DNA from: Bradyrhizobium manausense
GTDB taxonomy: Bacteria; Pseudomonadota; Alphaproteobacteria; Rhizobiales; Xanthobacteraceae
Length of the DNA stretch: 64,000 nucleotides
Direction: 5' to 3'
Assembly (NCBI RefSeq): GCF_018131105.1
Contig: NZ_JAFCJI010000001.1
Span: 4,066,001 to 4,130,000, forward strand
The position numbers and the translations under genes are program-made. A model generated the notes under the pieces. That model was not told where the DNA came from, made no database searches, and worked only from the letters and a program-made list of their open reading frames with translations. The stretch's first letter is position 1, and each line of letters begins with the position of its first letter. Positions 28,200 through 36,075 of the stretch are shown piece after piece.

Positions 28200-29273
28200 T
28201 CAATACCCCGCCCGCGTCTTGCCGTAGCCATCAGGCGCGGTGGCGTTGGCGTCGAGCAGCCAGCGCGCGCGCGGCTGCGCCTCCATCGTGTCGGTGATGC
28301 CGAGTGCGAGTCGTTCGGCACCGGCCCAGGCGATCATCGCGCCATTGTCGGTGCAGAGCGCGGGCGGCGGCATGATCAGCTGCGTTTGAGCGTCCCTGGC
28401 AACGTCAAAAAGTGCGCCACGGATCGCCTGATTGGCGGCGACACCGCCGGCCGCGACCAGCGCGCGCGGCGCGCCGAACTGTTCGCGAAACAGCCTGAGG
28501 CCGACCCGCAGCCGGTCGGCCGTCGAATCCAGCACGGCGGCCTGAAAGCTCGCGCAGAGATCGTTGATGTCCTGCGGCGCGATCTCGGTCAGCCGGCTCG
28601 CTTCGGTGCGAACCGCCGTCTTCAACCCTGACAGCGAGAAATTGGCGTCGGGACGCCCCTGCATCGGCCTTGGAAACGCAAAGCGCGTCGCATCGCCGTT
28701 GGCCGCCGCGCGCTCGACCTGCGGACCGCCCGGATAGGGCAGACCCAGCATCTTCGCGACCTTGTCGAAGGCCTCGCCGATCGCATCGTCGACGGTGGTG
28801 CCGAGCCGCACATATTGGCCGACGCCGGTGACCGCGACGATCTGGGTATGGCCGCCGGAAGCGAGGAACAGGCAATATGGAAACTCCACGCCATCGGTCA
28901 GGCGCGGCGTCAGCGCATGCGCCTCGAGATGGTTGACCGCGACCAGTGGCGTGTCATGCACCATCGCAATCGCCTTCGCGGTGGTGAGCCCGACGATGAC
29001 GCCGCCGATCAGTCCCGGTCCCGCGGCGGCCGCGACACCGTTGAGCTGGGCGAATCCGATGCCGGCCTCGCTCATGGCGCGGTCGATGATGCCGTCGAGC
29101 AGGTCGATATGGGCGCGTGCGGCGATCTCGGGAACGACGCCCCCGAAGCGGGCATGCTCCTCGACTTGCGACCGCACGACATTCGACAGGATCCTGCCGC
29201 TTCCGCTCGGCGCGCGCTCGATCACGGCCGCCGCGGTCTCGTCGCAGGTGGTCTCGATGCCCAGTACCAGCAT
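28200..29273 (-). CDS. tsaD: tRNA N6-threonylcarbamoyladenosine transferase (TsaD)
   Basis: The product is 357 residues from ATG 29273 (MLVLGIETTCDETAAAV); a TTG six codons earlier is the alternative. The ASKHA-type ATPase fold shows the metal-binding AVNHLEAHAL (H-xxx-H) and the phosphate loop FLASGGHTQIVAV. AAGGVAANQAIR and DNGAMIAWAG come near the end. With TsaB, TsaC and TsaE it makes t6A37 on tRNAs that read ANN codons. Those partners are not in the window. It leads the tsaD-gpsA-EVE operon and is divergent from hemD. In several Rhizobiales, from memory, hemC lies between tsaD and hemD; here it does not. Confidence 0.96.
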   Translation of the reverse strand: MLVLGIETTCDETAAAVIERAPSGSGRILSNVVRSQVEEHARFGGVVPEIAARAHIDLLDGIIDRAMSEAGIGFAQLNGVAAAAGPGLIGGVIVGLTTAKAIAMVHDTPLVAVNHLEAHALTPRLTDGVEFPYCLFLASGGHTQIVAVTGVGQYVRLGTTVDDAIGEAFDKVAKMLGLPYPGGPQVERAAANGDATRFAFPRPMQGRPDANFSLSGLKTAVRTEASRLTEIAPQDINDLCASFQAAVLDSTADRLRVGLRLFREQFGAPRALVAAGGVAANQAIRGALFDVARDAQTQLIMPPPALCTDNGAMIAWAGAERLALGITDTMEAQPRARWLLDANATAPDGYGKTRAGY

Positions 29274-29422
29274 TGGCGAATTGTTATCCAATTTGCGCCC
29301 TTGCGCTCATCCATAAAGCAGCGTTCTGGTAACGCGGTAGCATTCCGGGGTCGGCTTGCGCAATCGTCACGCGCGGTCATCCCTCGAATGCGTCACCGCC
29401 ACGCGGTCCGGGAACACAAGCG

Positions 29423-30169
29423 ATGTCCATTCTCGTCACACGGCCGCATCCCGATAATGAGGCGACGGCGGAAAATTTGCGCGCGCGGGGTCATGTGGTG
29501 CTGCTCGCGCCGGTGCTCAAGTTCGAGCCGGTCGCTTTCCGTGACGAGAGCGAGGCGGGCTACAGCGCTGTCATCGTCACGTCGGCCAATGCGATCCGCG
29601 CCGTCGCGCCGCAATTGCGCGACCTCGGCCTCGTGGAGCTGCCGCTGTTCGCGGTGGGCGAGCACACCGCTTCCGTGGCACGTGACATCGGCTTCACCGA
29701 GGTGATCGTCGCCGGTGGCGATGCCGCTTCCTTGCGCGACAAGGTGATGCAGGGCGGGCGCAACAAGCTGGTGAAGAAGAAAAGCACGCTGCTTTATCTC
29801 GCGGGCGCCGACCTGTCGCGGGATCTCGGCGGCGATCTGGGCGCGGAAGGGTTCAGCGTGGTCACGCAGACGACTTACCGCATGGCTCCGGTCAAGGTGC
29901 TCCCGCGCGAGGTCTGCGAAGGCTTTGCCGCGCACGGCATCGAGGCGGTGCTGCATTACTCCCGGCGCAGCGCGCGCGCCTTCCTGGATGCGGCGCGGGA
30001 CGAAGGCGTCGAAATCTCGGCGCTGGCGATCCCGCAATGCTGCCTGTCCGAGACGGTCGCCAGCGTGTTGCGCGATGCCGGTGCGTCGCAGGTTCTGGTG
30101 GCCGCGGACCCGGACGAAAATGCCCTCTTCAACGCCTTGGAGCGTGCTTTGCGGACCCGTTTGGCGTAA
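29423..30169 (+). CDS. hemD: uroporphyrinogen-III synthase
   Basis: The product is 248 residues in the two-domain HemD fold. It begins SILVTRPHPDNEATAENLRA, then APVLKFEPV, and SAVIVTSANAIRAV. The second half has LLYLAGADLSRDLGGDLG and VLHYSRRSARAFLDAA. It closes hydroxymethylbilane into uroporphyrinogen III in tetrapyrrole synthesis. Sequence conservation in this family is low; the call is backed by the neighbours, which are a mitofilin-like gene and hemY, the usual alphaproteobacterial hem cluster. hemC, which makes its substrate, is not present in the 150-bp gap to tsaD or elsewhere in this window. Confidence 0.9.
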   Translation: MSILVTRPHPDNEATAENLRARGHVVLLAPVLKFEPVAFRDESEAGYSAVIVTSANAIRAVAPQLRDLGLVELPLFAVGEHTASVARDIGFTEVIVAGGDAASLRDKVMQGGRNKLVKKKSTLLYLAGADLSRDLGGDLGAEGFSVVTQTTYRMAPVKVLPREVCEGFAAHGIEAVLHYSRRSARAFLDAARDEGVEISALAIPQCCLSETVASVLRDAGASQVLVAADPDENALFNALERALRTRLA

Positions 30170-30234
30170 GAGGACGGGCCGAATCCGACGCAATCGGGCT
30201 CGTCTCTGGTATGCAAGTGTGAGGAACCGTCACG

Positions 30235-31473
30235 ATGGCCGACGACAAGCCTGAAGACGCAGGCAAGCCTGAAGACGCTGGAATGCCCCCCGAATCCGGC
30301 CGTGCCAAGCGCACCCCGCCCACCATCGACCTCGAAGCGACCGAAGTCTCCACCCAGCCGCAGGACGCGGCGGGCAAGCCGGAGGCGCAGCCATCGGCCG
30401 AACAGGCAAGCTCCGGGCCGGCCGCCGCTGAAGACGCCAAGGTCGAGACCGTCCAGTCTGAGCCGCAGCGCGAGGAGACGCAGGCCGCCGCTGCATCGAG
30501 CGCCATTTCTCCCTGGGTGATCGCGCCATTTTCTGGCGCCGTTGCGGCTGCCGTCGTGATTGCGGTCGGCTGGGCGCTGGGCTGGCCCGCGGTGCAGGCC
30601 CCGCCGGCCGCGCCGCAAGTGACGAGTGCCACCGTCGATGCGCTGAGCGGTCGCGTCGCTGCAGTCGAAGCCAAGGTGGGTAAGCCCGCCCCCGATCCCG
30701 CGATGGCCGCGCGACTCGACGCGCTGGAGAAATCCGTCGGAACGCTGCGCAGCGACTTCGCCAATTTGCGTGCGCAGTCCGACAAGACTGCAAGCGCATT
30801 GAACGATGCCAAATCCGCGCCGCGTGATGCGTCGGCCTCGTCCGGCCTCGCGGCTCTCGGCGACCGCATTGCCCAGCTCGAGCGCGCCAGCACGACCGCG
30901 CGCGCCGAGCTCGCGCAGCAGGGCGAAAAGATCGCCGACGCCAAGCCGATGGACGACCGGCCGTTGCGCTATGTGGTCGCCGCCACCCTGCTCGACGTCG
31001 CCGTTCGCCATAACGACCCCTATGAGGCGCAGCTCGTCACGGCGCGGTCGTTCGCAGCCAAGCCCGAGATGCTGAAGCCGCTCGATGCATTTGCATCGTC
31101 GGGAATTCCGACGCCGGTCGCGCTGACCCGCGAGCTCCTCAACATCGTGCCGAAATTGTCGCCGCCGCCTGAGGCTCCCCCCGCCGGCGCCGGCATTGTC
31201 GAACGGCTTCAGGCGGGCGCTTCAAAGCTCGTTCGGATCGAGCGCACCGATGGCGTCGGCACCGACCGCGGCGCCATCGTCGCGCGCATCACCGCAGCGG
31301 CGCTGCGCAACGATTTCGTCGAGGCGCGGCGCGAGTTGAAGGCGCTGCCCGAGGCCGATCGTGCGCCGGCGCGGGCGTGGCTCGACAAGGCCGATGCCCG
31401 CGACGCTGCGCTCGCGGCCTCCCGCAAATTCGCCGACGACGCTCTGGCTGGTCTCACCAAGCCGGCTCAATAA
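30235..31473 (+). CDS. mitofilin (Mic60)-like inner membrane protein
   Basis: The product is 412 residues: an acidic/proline-rich N-terminal cytoplasmic part (about 1-95), one transmembrane helix (PWVIAPFSGAVAAAVVIAVG, about 97-120), a coiled-coil region rich in Ala, Lys and Asp (about 125-240), and a helical C-terminal domain (YVVAATLLDVAVRHNDPYEA onward) like the conserved mitofilin domain. Alphaproteobacterial Mic60 homologues lie next to hemY and can shape intracytoplasmic membranes in photosynthetic relatives. The gap to hemD is 65 bp and to hemY 35 bp, so all three are probably cotranscribed. A perfect repeat of GCCTGAAGACGC (encoding KPEDAG) occurs at the start of the gene. Confidence 0.87.
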   Translation: MADDKPEDAGKPEDAGMPPESGRAKRTPPTIDLEATEVSTQPQDAAGKPEAQPSAEQASSGPAAAEDAKVETVQSEPQREETQAAAASSAISPWVIAPFSGAVAAAVVIAVGWALGWPAVQAPPAAPQVTSATVDALSGRVAAVEAKVGKPAPDPAMAARLDALEKSVGTLRSDFANLRAQSDKTASALNDAKSAPRDASASSGLAALGDRIAQLERASTTARAELAQQGEKIADAKPMDDRPLRYVVAATLLDVAVRHNDPYEAQLVTARSFAAKPEMLKPLDAFASSGIPTPVALTRELLNIVPKLSPPPEAPPAGAGIVERLQAGASKLVRIERTDGVGTDRGAIVARITAAALRNDFVEARRELKALPEADRAPARAWLDKADARDAALAASRKFADDALAGLTKPAQ

Positions 31474-31508
31474 GATTCGCGCAACAATCCGCGCGTATAG
31501 GGATAGTC

Positions 31509-33269
31509 ATGCTTCGCATCGTCCTCTTCCTTGTTCTGATTGCGCTCGCAGGTGCCGGCGCGGCCTGGGTTGCCGATCAGCCCGGCAATGTCGTGCTGAC
31601 CTGGGGCGCGTACAAGGCTTCACCTAGCATTCCGGTGTTCGTGCTCTGCCTCGGCATATTCGCCGTCCTGATCGTGTTCCTCTGGAGCATCTTGACCGTG
31701 ATCTGGCGGATGCCCGGACGGATCCGCCGCCGCCGTCACGACAAGCGTCACGCGCGCGGGCGCCACGCCATTACCCACGGCTTGCTCGCGATCGGTCATG
31801 GCGACACGGGGCTTGCCCGCCGTCACGCCGAAGCGGCGCGACGGCATGCGCCCGATGATCCGCTGGCGCTGCTGTTGCATGCGCAATCGGCCCAGCTCGA
31901 CGGCAATCGCGATGAGGCCCAGCGCGCATTCCGCGCCATGGCCGAGCGCGAGGACACGCGCCTGCTCGGCCTGCGCGGCCTGTTCATCGAGGCGCAGCGG
32001 GCCGACGATGCAGTCGGCGCGGTCATGATCGCGGAGGAGGCGATCAGGCTGTCTCCGTCCTCCACCTGGGCCTCGCATGCGGTGCTCGGCTTCCGCTGTG
32101 CGCGGGGCGACTGGAGCGGCGCGCTCGCGATCCTCGATTCGAATCTGTCCGCGGGCCTGATCGACAAGCAGGCCTATCGTCGGCAGCGCGGCGTGCTGCT
32201 GACGGCGCGCGCGCTGGAACTGGAGACGATGGACCGCGACGTCGCGCGCGAGAACGTGATGGAAGCCGTCAAGCTCGCGCCGACCCTGGTGCCTGCCGCC
32301 GTGCTTGCTGCGAAATTCGAGAGCGAGGCGCATCAGGTACGCCGCGCCATGAAGCTTGTCGAAGCCGCCTGGCTTGCCAACCCGCATCCCGATCTCGCCG
32401 ACGCCTATGCGCATGTGAAACTCGGCGATGCCGCCCGGCAGCGTTTGCAGCGGGTGGAGACGCTCGCGGCGAAAACGTCGGCAGACAAGGCCGGCCATGT
32501 CGAGGGTCAGCTTGCGATTGCGCGCGCCGCGATCGATGCATCCGAGTTCGCCCGTGCGCGCGAGGTGCTCGCGCCTTACGTCAACGATCCGACCCAGCGC
32601 GTGGCGCTGCTGATGGCCGAGCTCGAGCGCGCCGAGCACGGCGACAGCGGCCGTGCCCGCGCCTGGACCCTGCGTGCGGTGCGCGCCCGTCACGACCCGG
32701 CCTGGACCGCGGACGGCTATGTCAGCGAGCGCTGGCGTCCGGTCTCTCCAGTCACCGGCCGGCTCGATGCATTTCAGTGGCAGACGCCGGTGGCGAGCCT
32801 GCCCTCGGACAAGGGCACGACGATCGAATCCTCGGCGTTCGAGGAAGCCATGCTCGCCGCTCCGCCGCCGAAGCAGGTGGCGGTGGCCAATGAGGTGCCG
32901 GCGGAACCGGTCGTGATCGCGCCGGCCCCGGCCCCAACGCCAACCCCGGCTCCGGCCGCGCAGGACAACGCGCCTCCCGAGGCCAAGGAAGAGCCGGCGA
33001 TGGCGCCTGAGCCGGCCCAGCCGGCCCCTGAAGCCGCCGAATCATCGCCCGTGGCTGAAACCCCGGTGTTCCGGACCCGCGCCGACCTCGGCAAGCCCGC
33101 GCAGGTGCCGATCCAGGCTGTCATCCCGATCGTCCGCGCACCCGATGATCCCGGTATCGATGACGACGGCCCGAGCGATGAATTTACGGAACAAATCGGC
33201 ACGTCCAAGGCCCATGCAAAGGCCCAGGCCGGCGGCTGGCGCGGATTCTGGTCCCGCTGGGGCGCGTGA
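31509..33269 (+). CDS. hemY: HemY-like TPR membrane protein (HemY N-terminal domain)
   Basis: The product is 586 residues from ATG 31509; the frame opens earlier inside the mitofilin gene. Two hydrophobic segments (RIVLFLVLIALAGAGAAWVA; then IPVFVLCLGIFAVLIVFLWS) anchor the protein. A TPR domain follows (HYDHG-type repeats such as GHGDTGLARRHAEAARRHAP). The C-terminal 130 residues are a low-complexity Pro/Ala/Glu-rich tail (APAPTPTPAPAAQ), ending in WRGFWSRWGA. This is the HemY of the hemCDXY-type operons, not protoporphyrinogen oxidase; its exact role in haem synthesis is unsettled, and a scaffold role is likely. tRNA-Thr lies 99 bp downstream. Confidence 0.9.
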   Translation: MLRIVLFLVLIALAGAGAAWVADQPGNVVLTWGAYKASPSIPVFVLCLGIFAVLIVFLWSILTVIWRMPGRIRRRRHDKRHARGRHAITHGLLAIGHGDTGLARRHAEAARRHAPDDPLALLLHAQSAQLDGNRDEAQRAFRAMAEREDTRLLGLRGLFIEAQRADDAVGAVMIAEEAIRLSPSSTWASHAVLGFRCARGDWSGALAILDSNLSAGLIDKQAYRRQRGVLLTARALELETMDRDVARENVMEAVKLAPTLVPAAVLAAKFESEAHQVRRAMKLVEAAWLANPHPDLADAYAHVKLGDAARQRLQRVETLAAKTSADKAGHVEGQLAIARAAIDASEFARAREVLAPYVNDPTQRVALLMAELERAEHGDSGRARAWTLRAVRARHDPAWTADGYVSERWRPVSPVTGRLDAFQWQTPVASLPSDKGTTIESSAFEEAMLAAPPPKQVAVANEVPAEPVVIAPAPAPTPTPAPAAQDNAPPEAKEEPAMAPEPAQPAPEAAESSPVAETPVFRTRADLGKPAQVPIQAVIPIVRAPDDPGIDDDGPSDEFTEQIGTSKAHAKAQAGGWRGFWSRWGA

Positions 33270-33368
33270 GGCGCATTTCGCCTGCCGCTTGTTCTTGCCA
33301 ATTCGGGCCATGCCCGATATCAGGAGCGCGCGTATCGGGGCCGGCATCGCCGGCTCCCGGCAGGGTTC

Positions 33369-33444
33369 GCCGCAATAGCTCAGTTGGTAGAGCACGTCAT
33401 TCGTAATGACGGGGTCGGGGGTTCGAATCCCTCTTGCGGCACCA
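33369..33444 (+). tRNA. tRNA-Thr (anticodon CGT)
   Basis: Acceptor arms GCCGCAA (33369-33375) and TTGCGGC (33434-33440) pair perfectly, followed by discriminator A and encoded CCA (33442-33444). The anticodon stem CGTCA/TGACG encloses loop TTCGTAA, with anticodon CGT at 33402-33404. The T-arm has GGTTCGAATCC. It reads the threonine codon ACG. Confidence 0.97.
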
Positions 33445-33624
33445 GCTCCTCCATTGATTCCATCGTCACAGCTTGAATTCTTGTCGCATCCGACCGGCGC
33501 GCGTCTGACGCTCCGCAGGTGTCGTCGCGATGCGTTGTTGAAGTTGGAGACCGTGATCTCTCTCACATAGCCGCGCGCGACTCTCGCGTAGCTTCCCGGT
33601 CACGCAAACAAGGGGAGATTTTAC

Positions 33625-33987
33625 ATGCGCAAGATGATTCTGGTTGCCGCCATGGTCCTGGCCTCCGCATCTGCCCATGCCGGCGAGCGCAGCCTGTCGA
33701 TGTCGCCCGTGACGGAGCCGACCTCTGCTCCGCAAGCCACCACGATTGCCGCTCCCGTCACGCAGACCAGCGAAGCCGTTCCGAGCAACCAAGCTTCGAA
33801 TCGTCCGCCTGTTGTCTCGACTCTCGCGCCTGTTGCGTCGACGGCCCCCACAACGGCGACACGCGTGTCGACGATAAAGCCCGCCAAGCCTGCCAGGACC
33901 GCAAGGGCAAGTAAGCCGAGGCACAAGCCGTATTGGAGCGAGCGCCGCATCGTCGCCGAGCTGCATCGCTACGGCATTTATTGGTAA
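33625..33987 (+). CDS. small secreted Thr/Ala-rich basic protein of unknown function
   Basis: The product is 120 residues with a clear Sec signal peptide (MRKMILVAAMVLASASAHAG, cut after AHA). The middle is a low-complexity stretch of Thr, Ser, Val, Pro and Ala (residues about 25-85). The last 35 residues are strongly basic, ending KPYWSERRIVAELHRYGIYW, which looks like the conserved functional end. I do not recognise a family with certainty. GGGGAG is the ribosome binding site. A strong terminator follows at 34006-34040. It stands alone downstream of tRNA-Thr. It is probably a periplasmic or envelope protein. Confidence 0.75.
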   Translation: MRKMILVAAMVLASASAHAGERSLSMSPVTEPTSAPQATTIAAPVTQTSEAVPSNQASNRPPVVSTLAPVASTAPTTATRVSTIKPAKPARTARASKPRHKPYWSERRIVAELHRYGIYW

Positions 33988-34005
33988 GCCGTTATTCGGT
34001 TAGAA

Positions 34006-34040
34006 AACAAAATGGCCGGGCGTGAGCCCGGCCATCATTG
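34006..34040. terminator. bidirectional intrinsic terminator
   Basis: The 10-bp perfect stem ATGGCCGGGC (34012-34021) / GCCCGGCCAT (34026-34035) has a GTGA loop. On the minus strand it is followed by TTTGTTTTC, which makes it a good terminator for the deacetylase gene. On the plus strand it ends the small secreted-protein gene. Confidence 0.9.
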
Positions 34041-34059
34041 TATCGTCGCGGTGACGCGC

Positions 34060-35130
34060 TTAGCGCTGCGAGATTGTCTGCACCACGCTCGAGACCGGGC
34101 GCGCATTCGTCGCACTGCTGGACGCCGGCACCTTCAACTCCTTGAGCACCGCTTCGTCATATTCGGGCAGCGAGTCGAACGTCGTCTTGGCCTTGATCTG
34201 CACGACCTTGTAGCCGCCGGCCTTGAGACGTGCGAGCAGCGTCGGCAGCGCTTCGCCGGTGCGCTTCTGGAAGTCATGCATCAGGATGATACCCTTGCCG
34301 AGCTTGTCGAGCTTGGTCATCACGTTGCTGATGATCTTGTCCGGCGTGCTCTCCTTGCGGAAATCGAAGGAGTCGAGGTCGGTCGAGAAAATTCCGACGT
34401 TGCGGCTGCCGAGATAGCTCACCAGCGCCGGATTCTGCTGAAGTTGCGGGAAGCGAAAGAACGGCGAGGGATTGGTGCCCAGCGCCCATTTCACGGCGCT
34501 AAAGCCCTTCTCGATCTCGTCCTTGGCCTGCTGCTCCGTCATCTTCTTGCCGTTGAGATTGAGGTGCGACCAGGTGTGCGTGCCTACCGTGTGGCCCTGG
34601 GCCAGAACCTGGCGCAGGATCTCCGGATGCCAGGTGGCGTGCTTGCCGACCGAGAAGAACAGGCCCTTGGTGCATTCATCAGCCAGCGCCTTCAGGACAG
34701 CCGGCGTGTTGTGCGGCCAGGGACTGTCGTCGAAGGTCAGCACGACCTCCTTGTCGGCAAGGAAATCAAACTGCTTGTACTGCTCGAAGCCGAAGCCCGG
34801 ACCGCCGGTGGTGTCGATCTCGACCACGCGCGACACGCCCAACGCATTCGGATTGGTGCAGGTCGACGTCTGCTGAACCGGTGCCACTGCCGGTACGGGC
34901 GCAGGCGCGGGAGCTGCGGCCAGAGCCGCGGGTTTGCCCGCGATCGCCGCGGTAGTCTCGACGTCGTCCTTGGCGGCGAGCTTGGCCGGCGCCGGCAGAG
35001 GATCGGCAGCGCGGGCGGCTGTTGTCTTAGGGGCGCCCTGGTCGGCGCGCGAGGAATAAAAGTACCAACCTCCGGCGATCACGACCGCCGCAAGGACACT
35101 GGCCAGCATCAGGCCTAACGCATTACGCAT
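34060..35130 (-). CDS. polysaccharide deacetylase (NodB homology, carbohydrate esterase 4), membrane-anchored
   Basis: The product is 356 residues from ATG 35130; the frame opens much further upstream, but this start puts a hydrophobic anchor (LMLASVLAAVVIAGGWYFY) first. An Ala/Pro-rich linker (about 30-90) leads to the NodB domain. The catalytic motif 1 is LTFDDSPWP, with D134-D135. Motif 2 is H185-T-W-S-H189, the metal site. Motif FFRFPQLQQNP (R and P) follows. It removes acetyl groups from a periplasmic polysaccharide such as peptidoglycan or exopolysaccharide; the substrate is unknown. The last motif, IILMHDFQKRTGEAL, has the usual L-H-D triad. Its upstream region contains a CRP-type palindrome (35289-35306) shared with the cysteine-rich protein gene. 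Confidence 0.9.
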   Translation of the reverse strand: MRNALGLMLASVLAAVVIAGGWYFYSSRADQGAPKTTAARAADPLPAPAKLAAKDDVETTAAIAGKPAALAAAPAPAPVPAVAPVQQTSTCTNPNALGVSRVVEIDTTGGPGFGFEQYKQFDFLADKEVVLTFDDSPWPHNTPAVLKALADECTKGLFFSVGKHATWHPEILRQVLAQGHTVGTHTWSHLNLNGKKMTEQQAKDEIEKGFSAVKWALGTNPSPFFRFPQLQQNPALVSYLGSRNVGIFSTDLDSFDFRKESTPDKIISNVMTKLDKLGKGIILMHDFQKRTGEALPTLLARLKAGGYKVVQIKAKTTFDSLPEYDEAVLKELKVPASSSATNARPVSSVVQTISQR

Positions 35131-35259
35131 CGCTACTCTTTCCAAATACGCAACCAAACCAGCGGAATGTCCCGCGCGCCCGGCCATTAATGCGAAGGAA
35201 CAGTTAACGTGACACCAACGCGACAGCGGTTGCGGAGGAATTTCAGGCAGGTGCGCCAA

Positions 35260-35306
35260 AGTGACCGATGTCACGGAGGGTGGGTCGCTTGTGACGGTCA
35301 TCACAG
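35260..35306. promoter_or_regulatory. CRP/FNR-type palindromes between deacetylase and cysteine-rich protein genes
   Basis: TTGTGACGGTCATCACAG (35289-35306) contains TGTGA (35290-35294), six spacer bases and TCACA (35301-35305), which matches the CRP consensus exactly. A second inverted repeat GTGAC (35261-35265) / GTCAC (35270-35274), spaced by CGAT, has its centre 30 bases away, about three helical turns. Both lie upstream of the plus-strand gene at 35384 (80-125 bases before its ATG) and 130-170 bases upstream of the deacetylase start. Confidence 0.6.
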
Positions 35307-35383
35307 TTGACCCAGTTTTGTTGGGGCATGGTCGCTCCCGTCAACAACGGGCCCGCATCCCGCGGCGCCAATGGGAGCTTCAA

Positions 35384-35677
35384 ATGACCAAGTCTTTCTC
35401 TGCCAAAATCCGCGACACCGGCCTGGCTCTGGGCTTTGCCGCCATCGTCTCGATCATCTCGACCAGTTCGAGCTTCGCCTTCTCCGAGGCCACGAAGCAG
35501 GCCTGCTATAGCGACGCCTTCCGCCTCTGCGCGTCGGAGATTCCCAACATCCAGAAGACCACGGCGTGCATGATGCAGCGTAAATCCCAACTGAGCGCGG
35601 GCTGTCGCACTGCGGTCGAAAAGGAGCTGGGTGGCGGCGCCGCAAACAAGGTCGTTGACGCCTCGAACAACCAATAA
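35384..35677 (+). CDS. secreted cysteine-rich repeat protein (paralogue of 35851)
   Basis: The product is 97 residues. A signal peptide (about 1-33, ending SSFAF) is followed by four cysteines spaced C-x7-C-x12-C-x11-C: C-YSDAFRL-C, then CMMQRKSQLSAGC. The segment KSQLSAGCRTAVEKEL is typical of the small cysteine-rich repeat family of bacterial secreted proteins (related to Pfam Cys_rich repeat proteins). The cysteines should form disulfides in the periplasm. GGGAGC precedes the ATG. The paralogue 174 bp downstream (35851-36066) has the same spacing. The CRP-like site lies upstream. Function is unknown. Confidence 0.82.
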   Translation: MTKSFSAKIRDTGLALGFAAIVSIISTSSSFAFSEATKQACYSDAFRLCASEIPNIQKTTACMMQRKSQLSAGCRTAVEKELGGGAANKVVDASNNQ

Positions 35678-35730
35678 GAGCGCACGCCGCAAAACCGGCG
35701 CCGTCTCACTCAAGCTCCCCGCATGATGCC

Positions 35731-35749
35731 CCCCGGCGTGTAGCCGGGG
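35731..35749. other. stem-loop between the two cysteine-rich genes
   Basis: CCCCGGC (35731-35737) pairs with GCCGGGG (35743-35749) around a GTGTA loop. There is no T run after it, so it might be a weak terminator or an RNA stabiliser for the upstream cysteine-rich gene. Confidence 0.4.
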
Positions 35750-35850
35750 CCACGCGGCGGCAATAGTCTCCCTGTCAACATAGCCGTTGCGGCGTTGGCA
35801 GCGTCCCTCTAGCTTCGCGCTCACATTTTTCGGGTACGAGGCCTTATGCG

Positions 35851-36066
35851 ATGACCAGATTTCTCTTCATTGTTTCCTTGATTCTGTGCGCATCCGCTGC
35901 GTCCGCGCAGCAGCAGCCCGGCCAAGACGCATGTGCGCGCGACGTCTCGCGTCATTGCCGCGCCGTGATGAATAATGGCGATGGCGCGGTGCTCGCCTGC
36001 CTGAAGCAGAATCGCGCCAAGCTGAGCAAGGCCTGCGACAAGGTGCTGACCGATCACGGACAGTAA
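35851..36066 (+). CDS. secreted cysteine-rich repeat protein (small)
   Basis: The product is 71 residues. The signal peptide is MTRFLFIVSLILCASAASAQ (cut after ASA). The mature part has cysteines at C-x7-C-x13-C-x11-C, in CARDVSRHC, ACLKQN and LSKACDKV. This is almost the same spacing as the 35384 protein (x7-x12-x11), so they are paralogues. Both belong to short cysteine-rich repeat proteins found across Rhizobiales, of unknown function. It ends 9 bp before the convergent MFS-ABM gene. I see no clear terminator in the gap. Confidence 0.82.
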   Translation: MTRFLFIVSLILCASAASAQQQPGQDACARDVSRHCRAVMNNGDGAVLACLKQNRAKLSKACDKVLTDHGQ

Positions 36067-36075
36067 GGATAAGAG

